DNA of 64,000 nucleotides from Portunus trituberculatus (Eukaryota > Arthropoda > Malacostraca > Decapoda > Portunidae): positions 17,457,926 through 17,521,925 of the forward strand of contig NC_059289.1 in NCBI RefSeq assembly GCF_017591435.1, in the 5' to 3' direction. Numbering within the stretch: the first letter of the stretch is position 1; each line of letters starts with the position of its first letter. Positions 1 to 64,000 of the stretch are shown in pieces. The notes beneath the pieces were generated by a model that worked only from the letters and a program-made list of their open reading frames with translations, had not been told where the DNA came from and did not search any database. The position numbers and the translations under genes are program-made.

Positions 1-182
1 AATATTAAGTCCATATAAGCGGATTATTTAGTTTATGATTTTAAATACATTCCTGAGAAAAAGCTGGGGGAGTCTTGGGAGAACATGGCGGCTGAGGGTT
101 GAGTCGAGGCTAACCCTGCCGATGTTTTGATCGTGTTTACTGTCTCCTGCTCTCACTTCTTGGACCAACTTGTGAATACGTG
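1..182 (+). promoter_or_regulatory. probable 5'UTR/promoter-proximal region of UBR5 with two short uORFs
   Basis: This stretch lies directly upstream of the UBR5 start codon. It holds two small upstream ORFs: 85-102 (encoding MAAEG then stop) and 122-130 (MF then stop). No TATA box is obvious. A near-CRE octamer (TGACGTCG, 185-192) overlaps the start codon. The transcription start cannot be placed and may lie left of the window. Confidence 0.45.
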
Positions 183-51437
<51,255 letters not shown>

Positions 51438-51583
51438 TTATCTTTCCTTTGAGATTTATTTAAGTTATTTTTCTTTTGATAAGATATCATAATAGAATGG
51501 AAGTATGAGTGATTGCAGAGATAGTGATTAAAATATGTCCTGTGTGCTACTACATGCCATGCATACATGCATTAAACACCTTT

Positions 51584-51589
<6 letters not shown>

Positions 51590-51640
<51 letters not shown>
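51590..51640. repeat. (AT)n microsatellite
   Basis: About 20 AT units with one TT interruption near the right end. Confidence 0.95.
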
Positions 51641-53645
<2,005 letters not shown>

Positions 53646-53972
53646 ATTTTTTTTTTTTTTTTATCCAGGCCTATATAGTGACTAGGTAACTTGAAGAGTA
53701 TTGGAAGTGCTGTTAAGCTTCCACCCATTAGTGGCACAGACAATTGTGTTTGTATTAGTACCCATATTAGGGCCCAAATCACCACTCAAGCACATCTTTG
53801 GTGTAACCACCTAGAACCTGGTATCATGGTGACGTAGGTAACTTTAGACCACTCAACAAATGGCAAAGTTTCTAAGGCTGTACATGGTGGGATTCGAACC
53901 TAAATGTGGATGTCTGCCTGATCCCACACTCACCACCTTGTTCGCTACTCCATTGCCTCCTGATGCAAAGAA
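53646..53972 (-). mobile_element. tRNA-derived SINE, complete copy
   Basis: The minus strand starts near 53972 with AGGAGGCAATGGAGTAGCGA, box B GGTTCGAATCC at about 53902-53892, a body with GGTTCTAGGTGGTTACACC, and a terminal A-run (53662-53648). It is the same family as the split copy in UBR5 intron 8, and shows the uninterrupted structure of about 320 bp. Confidence 0.75.
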
Positions 53973-54217
53973 GTTATGCATTCAAATGAATTATTTCAAG
54001 TTTGTGAGGCTGAATTTAAAATAACATTGCCAAAATATTTTGTGCTACAATTCACCAAACTAATTACACCATGTGCTGTTTACACAATGTACCTTACAAA
54101 AGGAGGTAACTTAATGACATAAGGCCATAGCATATGTATTTGCAGTAATTGCTTCATGAAATGGGCAATTTCACAAACGGGGTGTAACACATACATACCT
54201 GGACAAGTCGAGCGCAC

Positions 54218-56987
54218 TGTTACAGGGTAATTACCCTGTTTTAGGGTAATCTGAGCGCTATCAGGGTAACAGGGTAGAAAATGAAAAAAAACTATTTTTA
54301 GGGTAATTTCATCACTTTAAACTGTAAACTCTCTGAGACAGCCATTTTGTTGTGTGTGTGAGAAAGAGAGAGAGAGAGGGGGGTCGGGTACCGCGTACTG
54401 TTGTCTGTTCAAAGTTCGTCAAGAACGTGTAAAGTATGTATCAACCTGTACCGGACGTGTACTATACGGGACCGGCGGCGTCGCTTGCCTAGCCAGCATG
54501 CCAGAGTTGCCAGGTCATGTCATATATGGCATTTTGTGACAAATTGGGCATCATATTTTAGAAATTACAGATAAACAATAAAATCTGCCTAATTTCTTGT
54601 GGAAGAAAACTATAAAAAAGCTCCGTTAAATAATGTTGAATACCATGAACATGACTGAGTGCCTAGCAACCTCTGCTAGGTGCCGGCGAGCATGTGGGCC
54701 TATGACGCAGTCAGTAATTACTCAGCGACGCGTGTGGTGCGACTGCCCGCGCTGATTGGATTGATTGACTTACGTACTGACGTGCTACAACCATGGATTC
54801 TCCGTACACTACACCCCAGCCAAACGCAAGCGTTCACCCTACACGCAAAAGTATAGTGAAAAGTGGGAGGATGATGCGAACTTCAAGGGCTGGCTGAGTA
54901 AAAGCAGTAAAGGTGCGCTTTTTATCACTGCAAAGTCTGCAATTATGATGGAAAAGCAGGTAAATCAGAAATTGAAAGACATGCGGGAACAACGAAGCAT
55001 GTGAATAATGTGAAAACCCTGAAAAACACAAGGAGCATATTGGACATGCCATCCGTTAGTGGAAACAGCAAGAAAGAAAAACTGGTGAAAGAAGGCGAAA
55101 TACGGTTAGCGGCTGTTGTCAGTGAGCTGAATCTTCCCTTTTCAGCCGTTGATCGTCTCCTTCCTGTGATAAAGGCAATGTGTCCAGATTCAGAAATAGC
55201 AAAAAAATTGAAGTGTGGAAAAACAAAATGCTCAGCAATTGTGAAGAATGTATTAGGTAAGAAGGAGCATGATGATTTGCTTGATCTACTAAGGAACAAC
55301 TGTTTTTCTTTGATAGTGGATGAATCAACTGACCGTGGCTGCATTAAACATCTAGCTCTTGTAGCCAGAGTGGTAACTGTGAAAGGTGTGAAGGATATGT
55401 TTCTAACGCTTGTTCCTTTGGAAAGTGCCACTGCATCCAGCCTTCATGAACACATAAAGTCTGTGTTCAGAGAAGCTGACATACCATATAAGGAACACAT
55501 GATTGGATTCGCTGCTGACGGTGCCAATGTGATGATGGGGGGTAAATAATTCCCCTTTCAACTCTCCTTAAACAAGATATTCCAAATTTGTTTGTGATGA
55601 AATGCATTTGTCACTCTTTTCATCTCTGTGCTTCGTACGCTTGCAAAAAGTTACCTAGGTCAGTTGAGGATCTGGCACGTGACATACACAATTACTTCTT
55701 ATCTCCTAAGCAGTCCATGGCTTTCAAGGAGTTTCAGGAATTCGCTGATGTGAAACCCCACAAGATTCTACATCCATCCCAAACACGATGGCTATCGCTG
55801 CACAGTGTAGTGAAAAGACTTCTAGAACAACTCCCAGCTTTGAAGCTGTTTTTTGCTCAAGCACTGATGGAGGATCGACTGCAAGCATCTCAGTCCATCT
55901 TACAAAAACTTAATGATCCTCTAAATAAACTATATCTAGAATTTCTAGATTATGTATTGCCCTTCTTCAATGATCTTAATAAAGAAATGCAAGCCGAGGA
56001 TCCAAAGATTTATGCTCTTAGCAGTAGAGTCTCTGCAGTCTTGGCAACTATACTCGAGTGTTACCTGAAGCCAGGCTACTTAAAGTCAACAGCACTAGCA
56101 AACGTGAAAATCAGAGACCCGGCTAATTTTCTTCCCTTAGAAGATATGTACTTGGGTGGTCGAGTAACTGCATCACTACACTCGTGCCATGGTATCGAGA
56201 AACAGGATCTTACAAACTTCAGGTTAAGATGTCTTGATTTTTATATTGAGAGTGCATCACAGCTTCTACACAGATTTAATCTGACTGATCCATTACTTGA
56301 ATCTCTCAAAGCATTGGATCCTCAGTGTATTTTGAAGAAAACCGTCCCATCCATTGCCCCATTAGCATCACAATTTCCAAATCTTGTCCCTGAGAATGAC
56401 TTGAACACCATTGACAATGAGTGGCGTTTGCTACGGAACACAGAAATTAATGTTCAGAGCGACAGTAGTGTTTGGAAGTTTTGGATGGAAGTAAAGAAAG
56501 TTAAGAAAGGTGATGACACACCCTTGTTTCCAAAGGTGGGAAACTTCATGACGAACTTGCTATGCTTGCCTCATTCAAGCGCCAGTGTCGAGAAAGTTTT
56601 TCTCAAATAAATCTTTTGAAAACAAAAACAAGAAATTCACTTAACACAGACACATTAATTGGAATGCTTCATGCTAAGAGAACATTTGAAAATTCAACAT
56701 CAGACAATTTCAAAATTACATCAACACACGTGAACCTGATGACGGAACGCATATACGACCAGCAGGAGTAATCATTATGGACACTGGCAACACGAGTAAG
56801 TAGCATTGCAAGTACACGTGAGTATAATTTTGTATCACTGTATATATTATGCTGATATCTCTTACATATATATGCGAATAAATCATCTTTAAAAAATAGG
56901 TTAGTAGTAAATAGGGTAATCTTAAAGCAAACAGGGTAATATTAAGGGTGAATTAGGGTAAAGTTGGCAACTCGACCTGGCAGCACT
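54218..56987 (+). mobile_element. hAT transposon (2770 bp) with 8-bp target duplication
   Basis: Identical 8-bp flanks GAGCGCAC at 54210-54217 and 56988-56995 define the ends. The left end is TGTTACAGGGTAATTACCC and the right end GGCAACTCGACCTGGCAGCACT. AGGGTAA motifs recur near both ends and may be transposase binding sites. It carries one nearly complete BED-finger hAT transposase. The terminal repeats are only partly alike, but size, duplication and coding content fit an autonomous-type hAT. Confidence 0.85.
54792..56771 (+). pseudogene. hAT-family transposase, three single-base frame breaks
   Basis: The coding region continues through four frames. N-terminus (54792-54915): KYSEKWEDDANFKGWLS, then in the next frame a BED zinc finger with CKVC and H-x5-H near 54930-54990. 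Then 55001-55549 with FSLIVDESTD (first catalytic Asp) and GFAADGANVMMG (second). Then 55588-56590 with MKCICHSFHLCASYACKKL, HPSQTRWLSLH and, near the end, the dimerisation block NLLCLPHSSASVEKVF. Then to 56771 in a last frame. The breaks fall in a T-run (about 54915), an A-run (about 55552) and a T-run (about 56598). It resembles ZMYM/SCAND3-type hAT proteins. Confidence 0.85.
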
Positions 56988-56995
56988 GAGCGCAC

Positions 56996-57900
56996 ATCAA
57001 CTCAAGCGGCACACCAACTCGAGCAGCATACCAATTCAAGCATCAGCTTAACCAACCAATCTTTTTCCTCAAAAAATTTTCCCTGATTGATGGTATAATA
57101 GGTTCTTCCATTTCCTCACAAATTAATATTGTTACACTGCCCCCACGTCCTCACAGCCTCCACAGGACCACAGCCGAGACAGGAACTCACTTATCTCAGT
57201 GGCAGCCCAGGAGCGCACATGACAGGACGGCAACAGACACAGGGATACTTCTAGGTGAAGATTCGTGGTTAGCAAGGGGAGTGAGGCACAAGTACTTGCC
57301 CCAGACTTAGACAGACTTACTCAAAGAGGCAGGGTAACAGGAAACACTTGGCACAATTCCTTTAGTTTAATGGCACAGAAAATAATACAGTACAAGGTGG
57401 CACACAGAGTACTTACATTATACAGTTATATGCAAGTGCAGTGAAATGACAGTGGTGGGCAGTGGCGAGTGGAAGTACTCATCTCACAGCCTAGCAGGGA
57501 CTGGAGGCAGGACAGCATCTTGTCGTGTATTGTCTTAGCAACGTCTTGCCCCAGAGCAAGGCTGCGACCAGTTTTTATACCCCCTGCTCCACTCCTATTG
57601 GCTCATCCACGAGCCAATCACAGCTGGAATATCCACCTGCTTCTGGTCACGGCACATCCAGGTAGCCTCAATACCACCTCTGCAAACAAAAGCAATGCTA
57701 CCAACGTGATAGCGCTGCCAACGCTATCTACCCTACTCAGCGTCATCGCAAGAATATGTTTCAAATTATGTATATTTACATGTGTACAGGACCTGGTCTA
57801 GCCATACATTTGCCCCAAAGACAGCTTCCCACCTTTCCTCAAAGTCCACCAAAGCTGAGAAAAACACTGTATTATCTAATTTATATGTATGATGTACCAT
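56996..57900. other. possible LTR-like or promoter-bearing repeat (minus strand)
   Basis: No coding region. On the minus strand there are two inverted CCAAT boxes (about 57594-57625) about 20 bp ahead of TATAAAA (57582-57576), a compact promoter layout. Possible TG...CA borders near 57131 and 57788 lack a matching target duplication, so an LTR is only a suggestion. Confidence 0.3.
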
Positions 57901-59393
57901 TTAAATCTTCGTGGCATGGTATGCCATGACTATTAACAGTATTCTAAGGTCACTTGTATAGGCGGCCTTAAAACATGGACAAGGCAGAAAATAAGGAGCG
58001 TATACTTGGGCATTCCTATGTATTTTCAATGGGTGGCTGATAATATTTTGGATGTAAGAGGGGTAGGAGCCAAAAAAGTGCATCGGCTTCACTTTTGTGA
58101 CAGCATGCCGCCTTCCATTATTCAACCTCTTTAGAGTAAACCATGGGCGTTTTCAGTAGCACTTTGCAGAAGGCGAACGGTCCAAAACCGTTCACCCTCA
58201 TAGGCGAACACCTTTCAAGGGTGTTTGCTTCTGTTCGGTCCTCAGAGTCACGTGATAGCGAACACTGACGCTGATTGGTTGCGAGATGAGTTGCCAACTT
58301 TGTAAGTTATAAATCAATAAAAATCACTATTATGAGGCACATGAAGATATGATAAGTATTATTATGTAAAGGAAATAAATTTTGCAACTTTTTAGTGATA
58401 TTGAAATTCATAAGAATTCTCGGCCTTGCGGTTTGAATTAAATGAAAACAGAGTCTTGCACTCTCGATACATCTGGGACTACGCACTCTTGCTGGAGCTG
58501 GGTGCATTCTAGCTCATGCTACTCGTTTCAAAGCTTGTGACTCCGACTTTGATTTCCAGTTATGTGAGAATGTCATAGGTTATGCATCTAAGGAAAGTAC
58601 TTGTAAAATATAAAGATGATAGGATATTTGCACTGTTGCTTGATAATGACATAAAGCTATAGCAATATTGCGGAAGATTTGGGTATATTTTTTAATGGTG
58701 GTGCTCTGAAAACTTTGGGCAAACGAACACACAACATCATGGCCTCTTCTACCAGTGCAAAAACTTGAAGGAATACACAACAAAAATGTCTCGGCCAATG
58801 TAACTACTGAATGACAAGCAGTCACTAGTGGTGTAACATCTTGTCTGGCATATTGTGTATTAATGGATACTGGGTATATTACCTGTAATACCTTAAAAAG
58901 TAGGAAAATGTGACATGGGAAGTGATACCTGGGATCTTAAGGGCTCTATTCACCTCTGTTATTTGGTCTCAACACCGCCATAGGCGCTCCCATATTATAA
59001 AAACAATTTAGTTAATCTTTATAAAAAGTCTGTGTCACGTCCAACAAGAAACTCACATATGTAGAAGACTTGGTGACCTTGCCGTAAACAAAAATAATTG
59101 AGCAACAAGCGTCTAGTTTGGCTGTAATAGTGCTTGAGAGTTCAGCGAAGTAGGAATTTTTCTAAGTCCAGCTAGCTCTGCACCAGTCAAGAGTAAACAC
59201 TGAAATGGTTTTCAGTTGTTTCTAACAGATTTGTGGGTATAAACAGGGATTTATGGGTAGCAGCATATAAGGATTTCATGGTATCTATAGAGCTAATCCC
59301 TCCAATCATGAGCTGCCACTCAAGAAGCATAACGTTATAATTTTTTAGGTTCCTTGTTAGCTTGTTATGGTACGCTAGGTTGACGCCGTAAGC
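57901..59393. other. intergenic stretch without recognisable genes
   Basis: I see no gene. A block near 58145-58300 (GGGCGTTTTCAGTAGC) shares a short motif with 61424-61445 (GGCGTTTTCAGTTGC), perhaps ends of an unidentified dispersed repeat. Confidence 0.5.
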
Positions 59394-59665
59394 CCCCTCC
59401 ATTTAGGTTAGCTTAGGTTAGGTTATGATAGGTTAATGCCCTAGTGTTGGGGGTCCAGGGGAGGCGCAGCCCCCACGATTAGGTTATATTAGGTTAGGTA
59501 CGTTATGTTAAGTTAGATTAATGCCCTAGCGGAGGGGTCCACAGGGGCTAAGTTACATTAGGTTTGGTTATGTTAGGTTAGGTTAATGCACTAGCAGGGG
59601 GCGGGTCCAGTTAAGTTACATTAGGTTAGGTTAGGTTAGGTTAGAATAGGTTATGCTTGGTTGGA
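59394..59665. repeat. TTAGG-based higher-order repeat
   Basis: Runs of TTAGG and near variants alternate three times with a block starting TTAATGC(C/A)CTAG (59433, 59518, 59583) followed by a GGGGTCCA-rich segment. TTAGG is the arthropod telomere unit, but here it is degenerate and interspersed. Confidence 0.75.
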
Positions 59666-59848
59666 AAAACATGAAATATTATAGAAAATTTCCAGTTTTG
59701 TTTTCTTTGATGCCCATATTGTGCTTATTTTCCCCACCTAAACTCCCGATTCCACACAGGCCCCCCAAGCTTGTTTGGGGGGAGTGGGGGGGATGGAGGG
59801 GATGGACAGACTTGTTATAAAGAATTACCAACAGTTTTTTTTACACTT

Positions 59849-59990
59849 AACAGATTTACCTGTGACGTCTGTGACAAGATGTTTTTGAACAAGGTAGACG
59901 CAAATCTGTACTACAAAAATAATTTGGACATGTGCATCCAGCTTCTGCCGCGTGTACCAGGGCCGTCAGAAAATATACCCTGCAGAAATT
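59849..59990 (+). pseudogene. degenerate C2H2 zinc-finger fragment
   Basis: After a pyrimidine-rich tract ending ACAG (59849) the frame reads RFTCDVCDKMFLNKVDANLY, with the C-x2-C and Phe of a C2H2 finger but with Tyr and Cys where the His pair should be. Origin unknown. Confidence 0.35.
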
Positions 59991-60339
59991 AAATGTGTAA
60001 TGTTTTATTTGAGCCTTGCCTTCAGTTATCCCATCCCCATAATAATATCTTTATATTATGGTGGAATGAGGCTGTCTCAGCTTGGCGTGATCCTGCGACT
60101 AAAGAGTATAGTTTTTCCGGCGAGTGACGAGGGAGATTCGTCTGGCAGTGTTACTGTCGTTTTCAGTAGAGGGGTTCCCATGTATGGGCGAACGCACGGT
60201 CCAGATCAAGGATTGTATAGTATAAGGATATGCGGGCTCAATAAGCAGGCTGGAGGAATTGATTAGGAAGCTTAGCTTCTAACAGATGGCGCGCAGATCT
60301 CAGGTAGTAAGGGGGTGAGGGATAGGGTGATCCATCAGC

Positions 60340-61088
60340 GGTGGATGAGCGCCGTTACAAGATTCAAACAGTCAGTCAGTCACGGGAAGGAGCGCAAGGT
60401 ATATCGGCCATCGCCCACCTCCGCCTGGGTCACACCACAGTCGGTGCTCACGTGCATCGCCTACGTCTGTCTCGTGACCCCTTCTGCCCTTGGTGTAGGA
60501 CTACCCTTGATGCTATGGAACATTTCCTGCTTCAATGCCCACGCTTCCACTCAACATATTGCACAACGCTTCTGGCTCTCCACCCTGGCTATCACAACAC
60601 TAGACCTGCCCACCCTTCTGGCAACCTGCTGTCCTTCGCCTTACTGATGCCTTCTTGAGGAAGACCAGCCAGCTACCACCCCTGTGATACCCATACAGGA
60701 CTACCTCAGGGCTCATAAGGATCCATAGATCTTCGTGGCCTCTTGAATCCTTATGAGCCCTGGGGTAGTCTTGTGTGGGTATCACAGGTGTGGTGGCTGG
60801 CCGGTCTTCCTCAAAAGGCACAAGTAAGGCGAAGGACAGCAGGTTGCCAGGAGGGGTGGACTACTGAGGCCGCCATGAGGGTGGGTGGGCATGTCCAGTG
60901 TTATGATGGCCAGGACGAAGAGCCGGGAGCGTAGTGCAGTATGTTAAGAGTGGAAGCATGAACATTGAAGCAGGAAATGTTCCATAGCATCAGGGGTAGT
61001 CCTACACCAGGGACAAGAAGGGGTCATGAGACAGACGTAATAAGCGGTCCAAGTGAGGAGTATGGTGTGGCCCAGGCGGAGGCGGGCA
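60340..61088. mobile_element. palindrome made of a LINE (R1/jockey-type) C-terminus
   Basis: The left arm (60407-60715) encodes HLRLGHTTVGAHVHRL and CPWCRTTLDAMEHFLLQCP, the Cys/His knuckle at the end of many non-LTR ORF2 proteins. The right arm (about 60743-61086) is its inverted copy with small differences, including a 26-bp extra block near 60862. The arms meet around 60728. An (AT)n array follows directly. Confidence 0.75.
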
Positions 61089-61089
61089 G

Positions 61090-61212
<123 letters not shown>

Positions 61213-61999
61213 ATAAACATGTTTTATTTGCTTTATAAGTTCATAACCACGAGAGAATGCAGGGAAAATTAAGGGGTCTGGAGGAAGCATGAGAGAAATC
61301 TTAAGTTACTCCTGAAAACGTTTTCTATGAAAGTACTCGCTTCTAACAGATGGCAGCACCATCGCTGTCCTCCAAACTTAAACCCATACCACAACTTCCT
61401 CTCTTGGTCCAGATATATAAGAGGCGTTTTCAGTTGCGGATCGGCTGGGGCAAACGGAGTCAAACTGAGGCAAGTTTTTGCAAACATAAGCAAACGTCTT
61501 TCCAAAGCGTTTACTCGCGTTTGGCAAACGCTTTTCAGCCAATCAGCATGGAACAACCCCACCAATCTCAGGGAATGAGATCAAGAAGGAGTTACAATTC
61601 GAATAAAACTAAATAGTAAGACGTGTGGTAAGCCATAGAAGTGGGTACTATAGATGAAGATTTAAGTTTACATATTGTGTGGCATACTAGAGAGAACCGA
61701 TATAAAAAATACGCTGTGAAATAAATTAATGAGCTGATGGTAGCTGGTGACATGTCGCATCCATCCGTCCTTGTTGTGGGTGTTGTCTGATTCCATTCTT
61801 CTAGTCGTGACTTCGATACAATAGTGGAGTAACTTTTATATTATCATGTGGGTAAAATGATAATATTGTTGCAAATACTTATATCATAAAGTAATGAATG
61901 ATAGTAAAATACATTATCTGCTAAGTATTGACGTAATTAAATTATATAGGTGTCTTTAAGGATGGTTAAGGGTTGTTACTTTGTCAGCGGCTACATATG
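61213..61999. other. intergenic stretch without recognisable genes
   Basis: I see no gene or defined repeat, apart from the GGCGTTTTCAG block mentioned for 57901-59393. Confidence 0.5.
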
Positions 62000-62606
62000 T
62001 TTTCCTGTAAGGTTTCATAAGACTTGTCTGCTGTTCGATATGTTTTCCCGGGAGTGGCAGTGCTGGTTCTCTTTCATGTTCGATTCATGTACACAATCAT
62101 CCCCGTGACTTGTATCATCCCTTCACCCCCCCACTCCATCCCCTTTCTCCCCAGTCTCCACTCACCCGTCTACTACGCGGTTAGATCACAGTTCACACAC
62201 AGAGCAGCCGCAGTAGTAGCTGTAGTGTGTAGTCCTGTGTGTGTGTGTTTGGGGGTGGGGGGGCAATATTTAAACTTATGTATGATAAGAGTGCATTAAT
62301 CAACAATTAATGGGCAACTTCGACAATCTATGGTAAAACACTCGAATCTAGGGTAAAATTGACAAAAATCTAGGGTAAGATTTCATCAACTCATGGAAGC
62401 ACTGCAGTCACGTCCCCACACCGTCTCTGAGAGGACCTAGTAAACAACCACTCCGCCTTCGTGTTTACTTACCCCTGGCCAACCCTACATGGCGCAGTGA
62501 GTAGGATACTACCGACAAGATGGACGAAACCCCCAGGGCCACGGGGAGACACCTGAGGAGGAGGGGGACGTCTGGCAGTAACTAGAGGCCGTGCTGCAGC
62601 CCCAAC

Positions 62607-63480
62607 ATGGCGAGCGCTTCTGCCGAGCTTGGCCTCTCTATTGGTGGACAGGAGTCAACTGGCAACGACAGTGAAAGTACAATCATCGGTTTCACCGGAG
62701 AAGTGCGAGCTAGAGATGTCATCGGCATCCTTCCGCACATGGAGGAGGTCCGTGAATACGTGGCTGTCTCTCCATGGATGGCCTGATGAGGTGTGCGTTC
62801 AACACATCCATTTGCTGTGTGTTCCCTCTCTGCAGAGCGCCCTCGACGCAAGATACTCATTAAGACAGTGGGAGGTCTTGAGTGCATCCGAGGCGTTGGA
62901 CACCGTTGGCAGCGTTCCCCAATGCGCCGTGAACCAGGCAGTGCTGTGGAGTGACTTTTTCAGTGGTGAGCAGGGCCGTGCTGAACCCATGGCGGAATAT
63001 TTTCAGAGATGCACACAACAGGCCTTGGACTGTAACTTACGTTGTCCAGAGTGTGATAGTGATTTGTCTGATTACATGATTCTGAGAAAAGCTATTGTGG
63101 GCCTCAGCAACCCAACCCTGAAAAAAGAGCTTTTCCTGCAGTATGCCATGTACTCCGATGTAGACAAGCCTCGTGTCTGTCATACAAAGCAGCAGAGCGA
63201 GACTCCCTATGTGTTCGTGGTGCCGGTGCTGGCTATGAAGAGTGGTGTGAGGAGACCGGGTCTCTCGCGGCTTGTGTGCCAGATGTAGGTGCACACAGCG
63301 CTGATGCTGCTGCCTCCCGCCCACCATGCAGCAACTGTGGTCCACCACGCCACGGGGAAATCCTTGTGTCCTCCGAAGGATGTACCTTGTCACCACTGTC
63401 AGAAAAAAGGACACTACAAGCAGATGTGTAAAAGCAGGAAGCGGCCAGACAAGAAACACTATCATCGTCTTGCGCGATGT
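62607..63480 (+). pseudogene. Gag-like region with CCHC knuckle (frameshifted)
   Basis: An ATG at 62607 starts one frame, while most Gag-like sequence (SASFRTWRRSVNTWLSLHG, then AMAEYF-type helices) lies in another up to 63285. A frame change and stop precede the zinc-knuckle region, CHHCQKKGHYKQMC (about 63382-63423). A possible first knuckle starting CSNCG occurs in yet another frame near 63330. Described as a decayed nucleic-acid-binding capsid region. Confidence 0.65.
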
Positions 63481-63519
63481 CATATGTGGGTGAGGTGCGA
63501 TGCGGCCCACAACCACTCG

Positions 63520-63965
63520 ATCGAAGCTGTCATGGCATCACACCGTGGGTGCAAGGAGGGATGTCCGGTCATGGCTATGGCAGATACAGTAGCTCAGGTG
63601 TGCGTGGCAGAGCCAGCTCTACTCGCCAAGCTGGGTCTTCAGTGCATCCAGGCCTACCCAAAAAAAGGAGGACTGAGGGACGTCGCCGACCTGCCACTGG
63701 CCTGCCTAGGGACGGTTGAGTGTTGCTTTGCCTTGGACGGAAGGAGCACACGACAGGAAGTGTTCATGGTGAAGACTGCCAGGAATTTATTTATTTCTCT
63801 GACGGCGTGTAAAGAGCTGGGACTCGTGCCCGACACCTTCCCCTTTCACGTCCCCACGGCAGCAGGAACGGGGCTGGAGCCTGTCTCGGACCCAGGATTA
63901 CCACCTACACCCAAGGTCATGCCGTATCCACCACTGGAGAAGAACGTGGAACGCCTGCAGGAGTG
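63520..63965 (+). pseudogene. retropepsin-like protease region, active site altered
   Basis: The frame reads MADTVAQVCVAEPALLAKLG, in place of the D-T/S-G-A-x start of an aspartic protease; the catalytic Gly is Val (codons at 63583-63591). Further blocks (LRDVADLPLACLG, FLISLTACKELGLV-like near 63790) fit protease/spacer sequence of Ty3/gypsy-type elements. It reaches a stop at 63964-63966 (TGA), near the window edge. Confidence 0.6.
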
Positions 63966-64000
63966 ACTAAAACAACATTTCTCTGCCTCAACATTTAACA

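Larger units (their letters stand above)
62000..64000 (+). mobile_element. Ty3/gypsy-type LTR retrotransposon, 5' part, cut by window edge
   Basis: A TGGCGCAGTGAGTAGGAT block at 62490-62507 directly after ...TACA looks like the primer-binding site that follows a 5' LTR. The LTR would therefore end at 62489; its left border is not resolved, and 62000 is a placeholder. Degenerate Gag and protease regions follow, and any RT, RNase H and integrase would lie beyond 64000. Confidence 0.6.

Noticed and set aside
57131..57788. Solo LTR with TG...CA borders
   Set aside because: No matching short target duplication on the two sides; kept only as a possible promoter-bearing repeat.
62024..62299. Plus-strand ORF of 91 codons upstream of the Gag-like region
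   Set aside because: No family features, and it lies in the presumed LTR; probably chance.

Overview
This is eukaryotic nuclear DNA, most likely from a decapod crustacean and plausibly a crab. The grounds are very long dinucleotide arrays, a crowd of crustacean-style CR1-like, jockey-like, RTE-like, Tigger, piggyBac and hAT elements, and TTAGG-type repeats. The species is an inference.

The only clear host gene is a complete, plus-strand orthologue of the HECT E3 ubiquitin ligase UBR5 (Drosophila hyd). I assembled it as 35 coding exons between 183 and 50650. All introns are GT-AG, every phase fits, and the total is 8607 nt (2868 codons plus stop), close to the family length of about 2800-2900 aa. 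The protein reads, in order: a short conserved N-terminus, a UBA domain (about 144-186), an RCC1-like propeller interrupted by Ser/Gly-rich linkers, a UBR-box zinc finger (about 1106-1176), long acidic and Ser-rich linkers, the start of the HECT N-lobe (about 2383), an MLLE/PABC domain (about 2480-2547), and the HECT C-lobe with the catalytic Cys at 2837, 31 residues before the end.

The introns are full of mobile DNA. Intron 1 (245-5356) holds a hAT-like MITE, a Tigger-type MITE and an RTE-like LINE end split by a CR1 tail. Intron 4 holds a TIR element with a THAP-type exon and an (AT)n array of about 460 bp. Intron 8 holds a tRNA-derived SINE split by about 0.7 kb. Intron 19 (16202-32132) is nearly all one nest of transposons: a Tigger shell with TA duplications contains two abutting TIR elements, which contain a jockey-like LINE, long hairpins, a TTAA-flanked piggyBac remnant, two head-to-tail CR1-like LINEs and a pogo-like mini-element. 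Intron 24 holds a Penelope-like inverted repeat flanked by a 73-bp duplication that copies the exon 25 splice acceptor. Intron 26 holds a Tigger derivative and a jockey-like tail. Intron 32 (41206-48996) holds three reverse-strand CR1-like LINEs whose 3' ends abut (GT)n arrays, plus a tRNA-Val-derived SINE.

Downstream of the gene (50651-64000) are the likely 3'UTR, long (AT)n and (CT)n arrays, a SINE, a nearly complete hAT transposon (54218-56987, 8-bp duplication, transposase broken by single-base shifts), a TTAGG-based higher-order repeat, a palindrome made of a LINE C-terminus, and the 5' part of a degenerate Ty3/gypsy-type retrotransposon that runs off the right edge. I saw no rRNA gene, CRISPR array or stand-alone tRNA gene.
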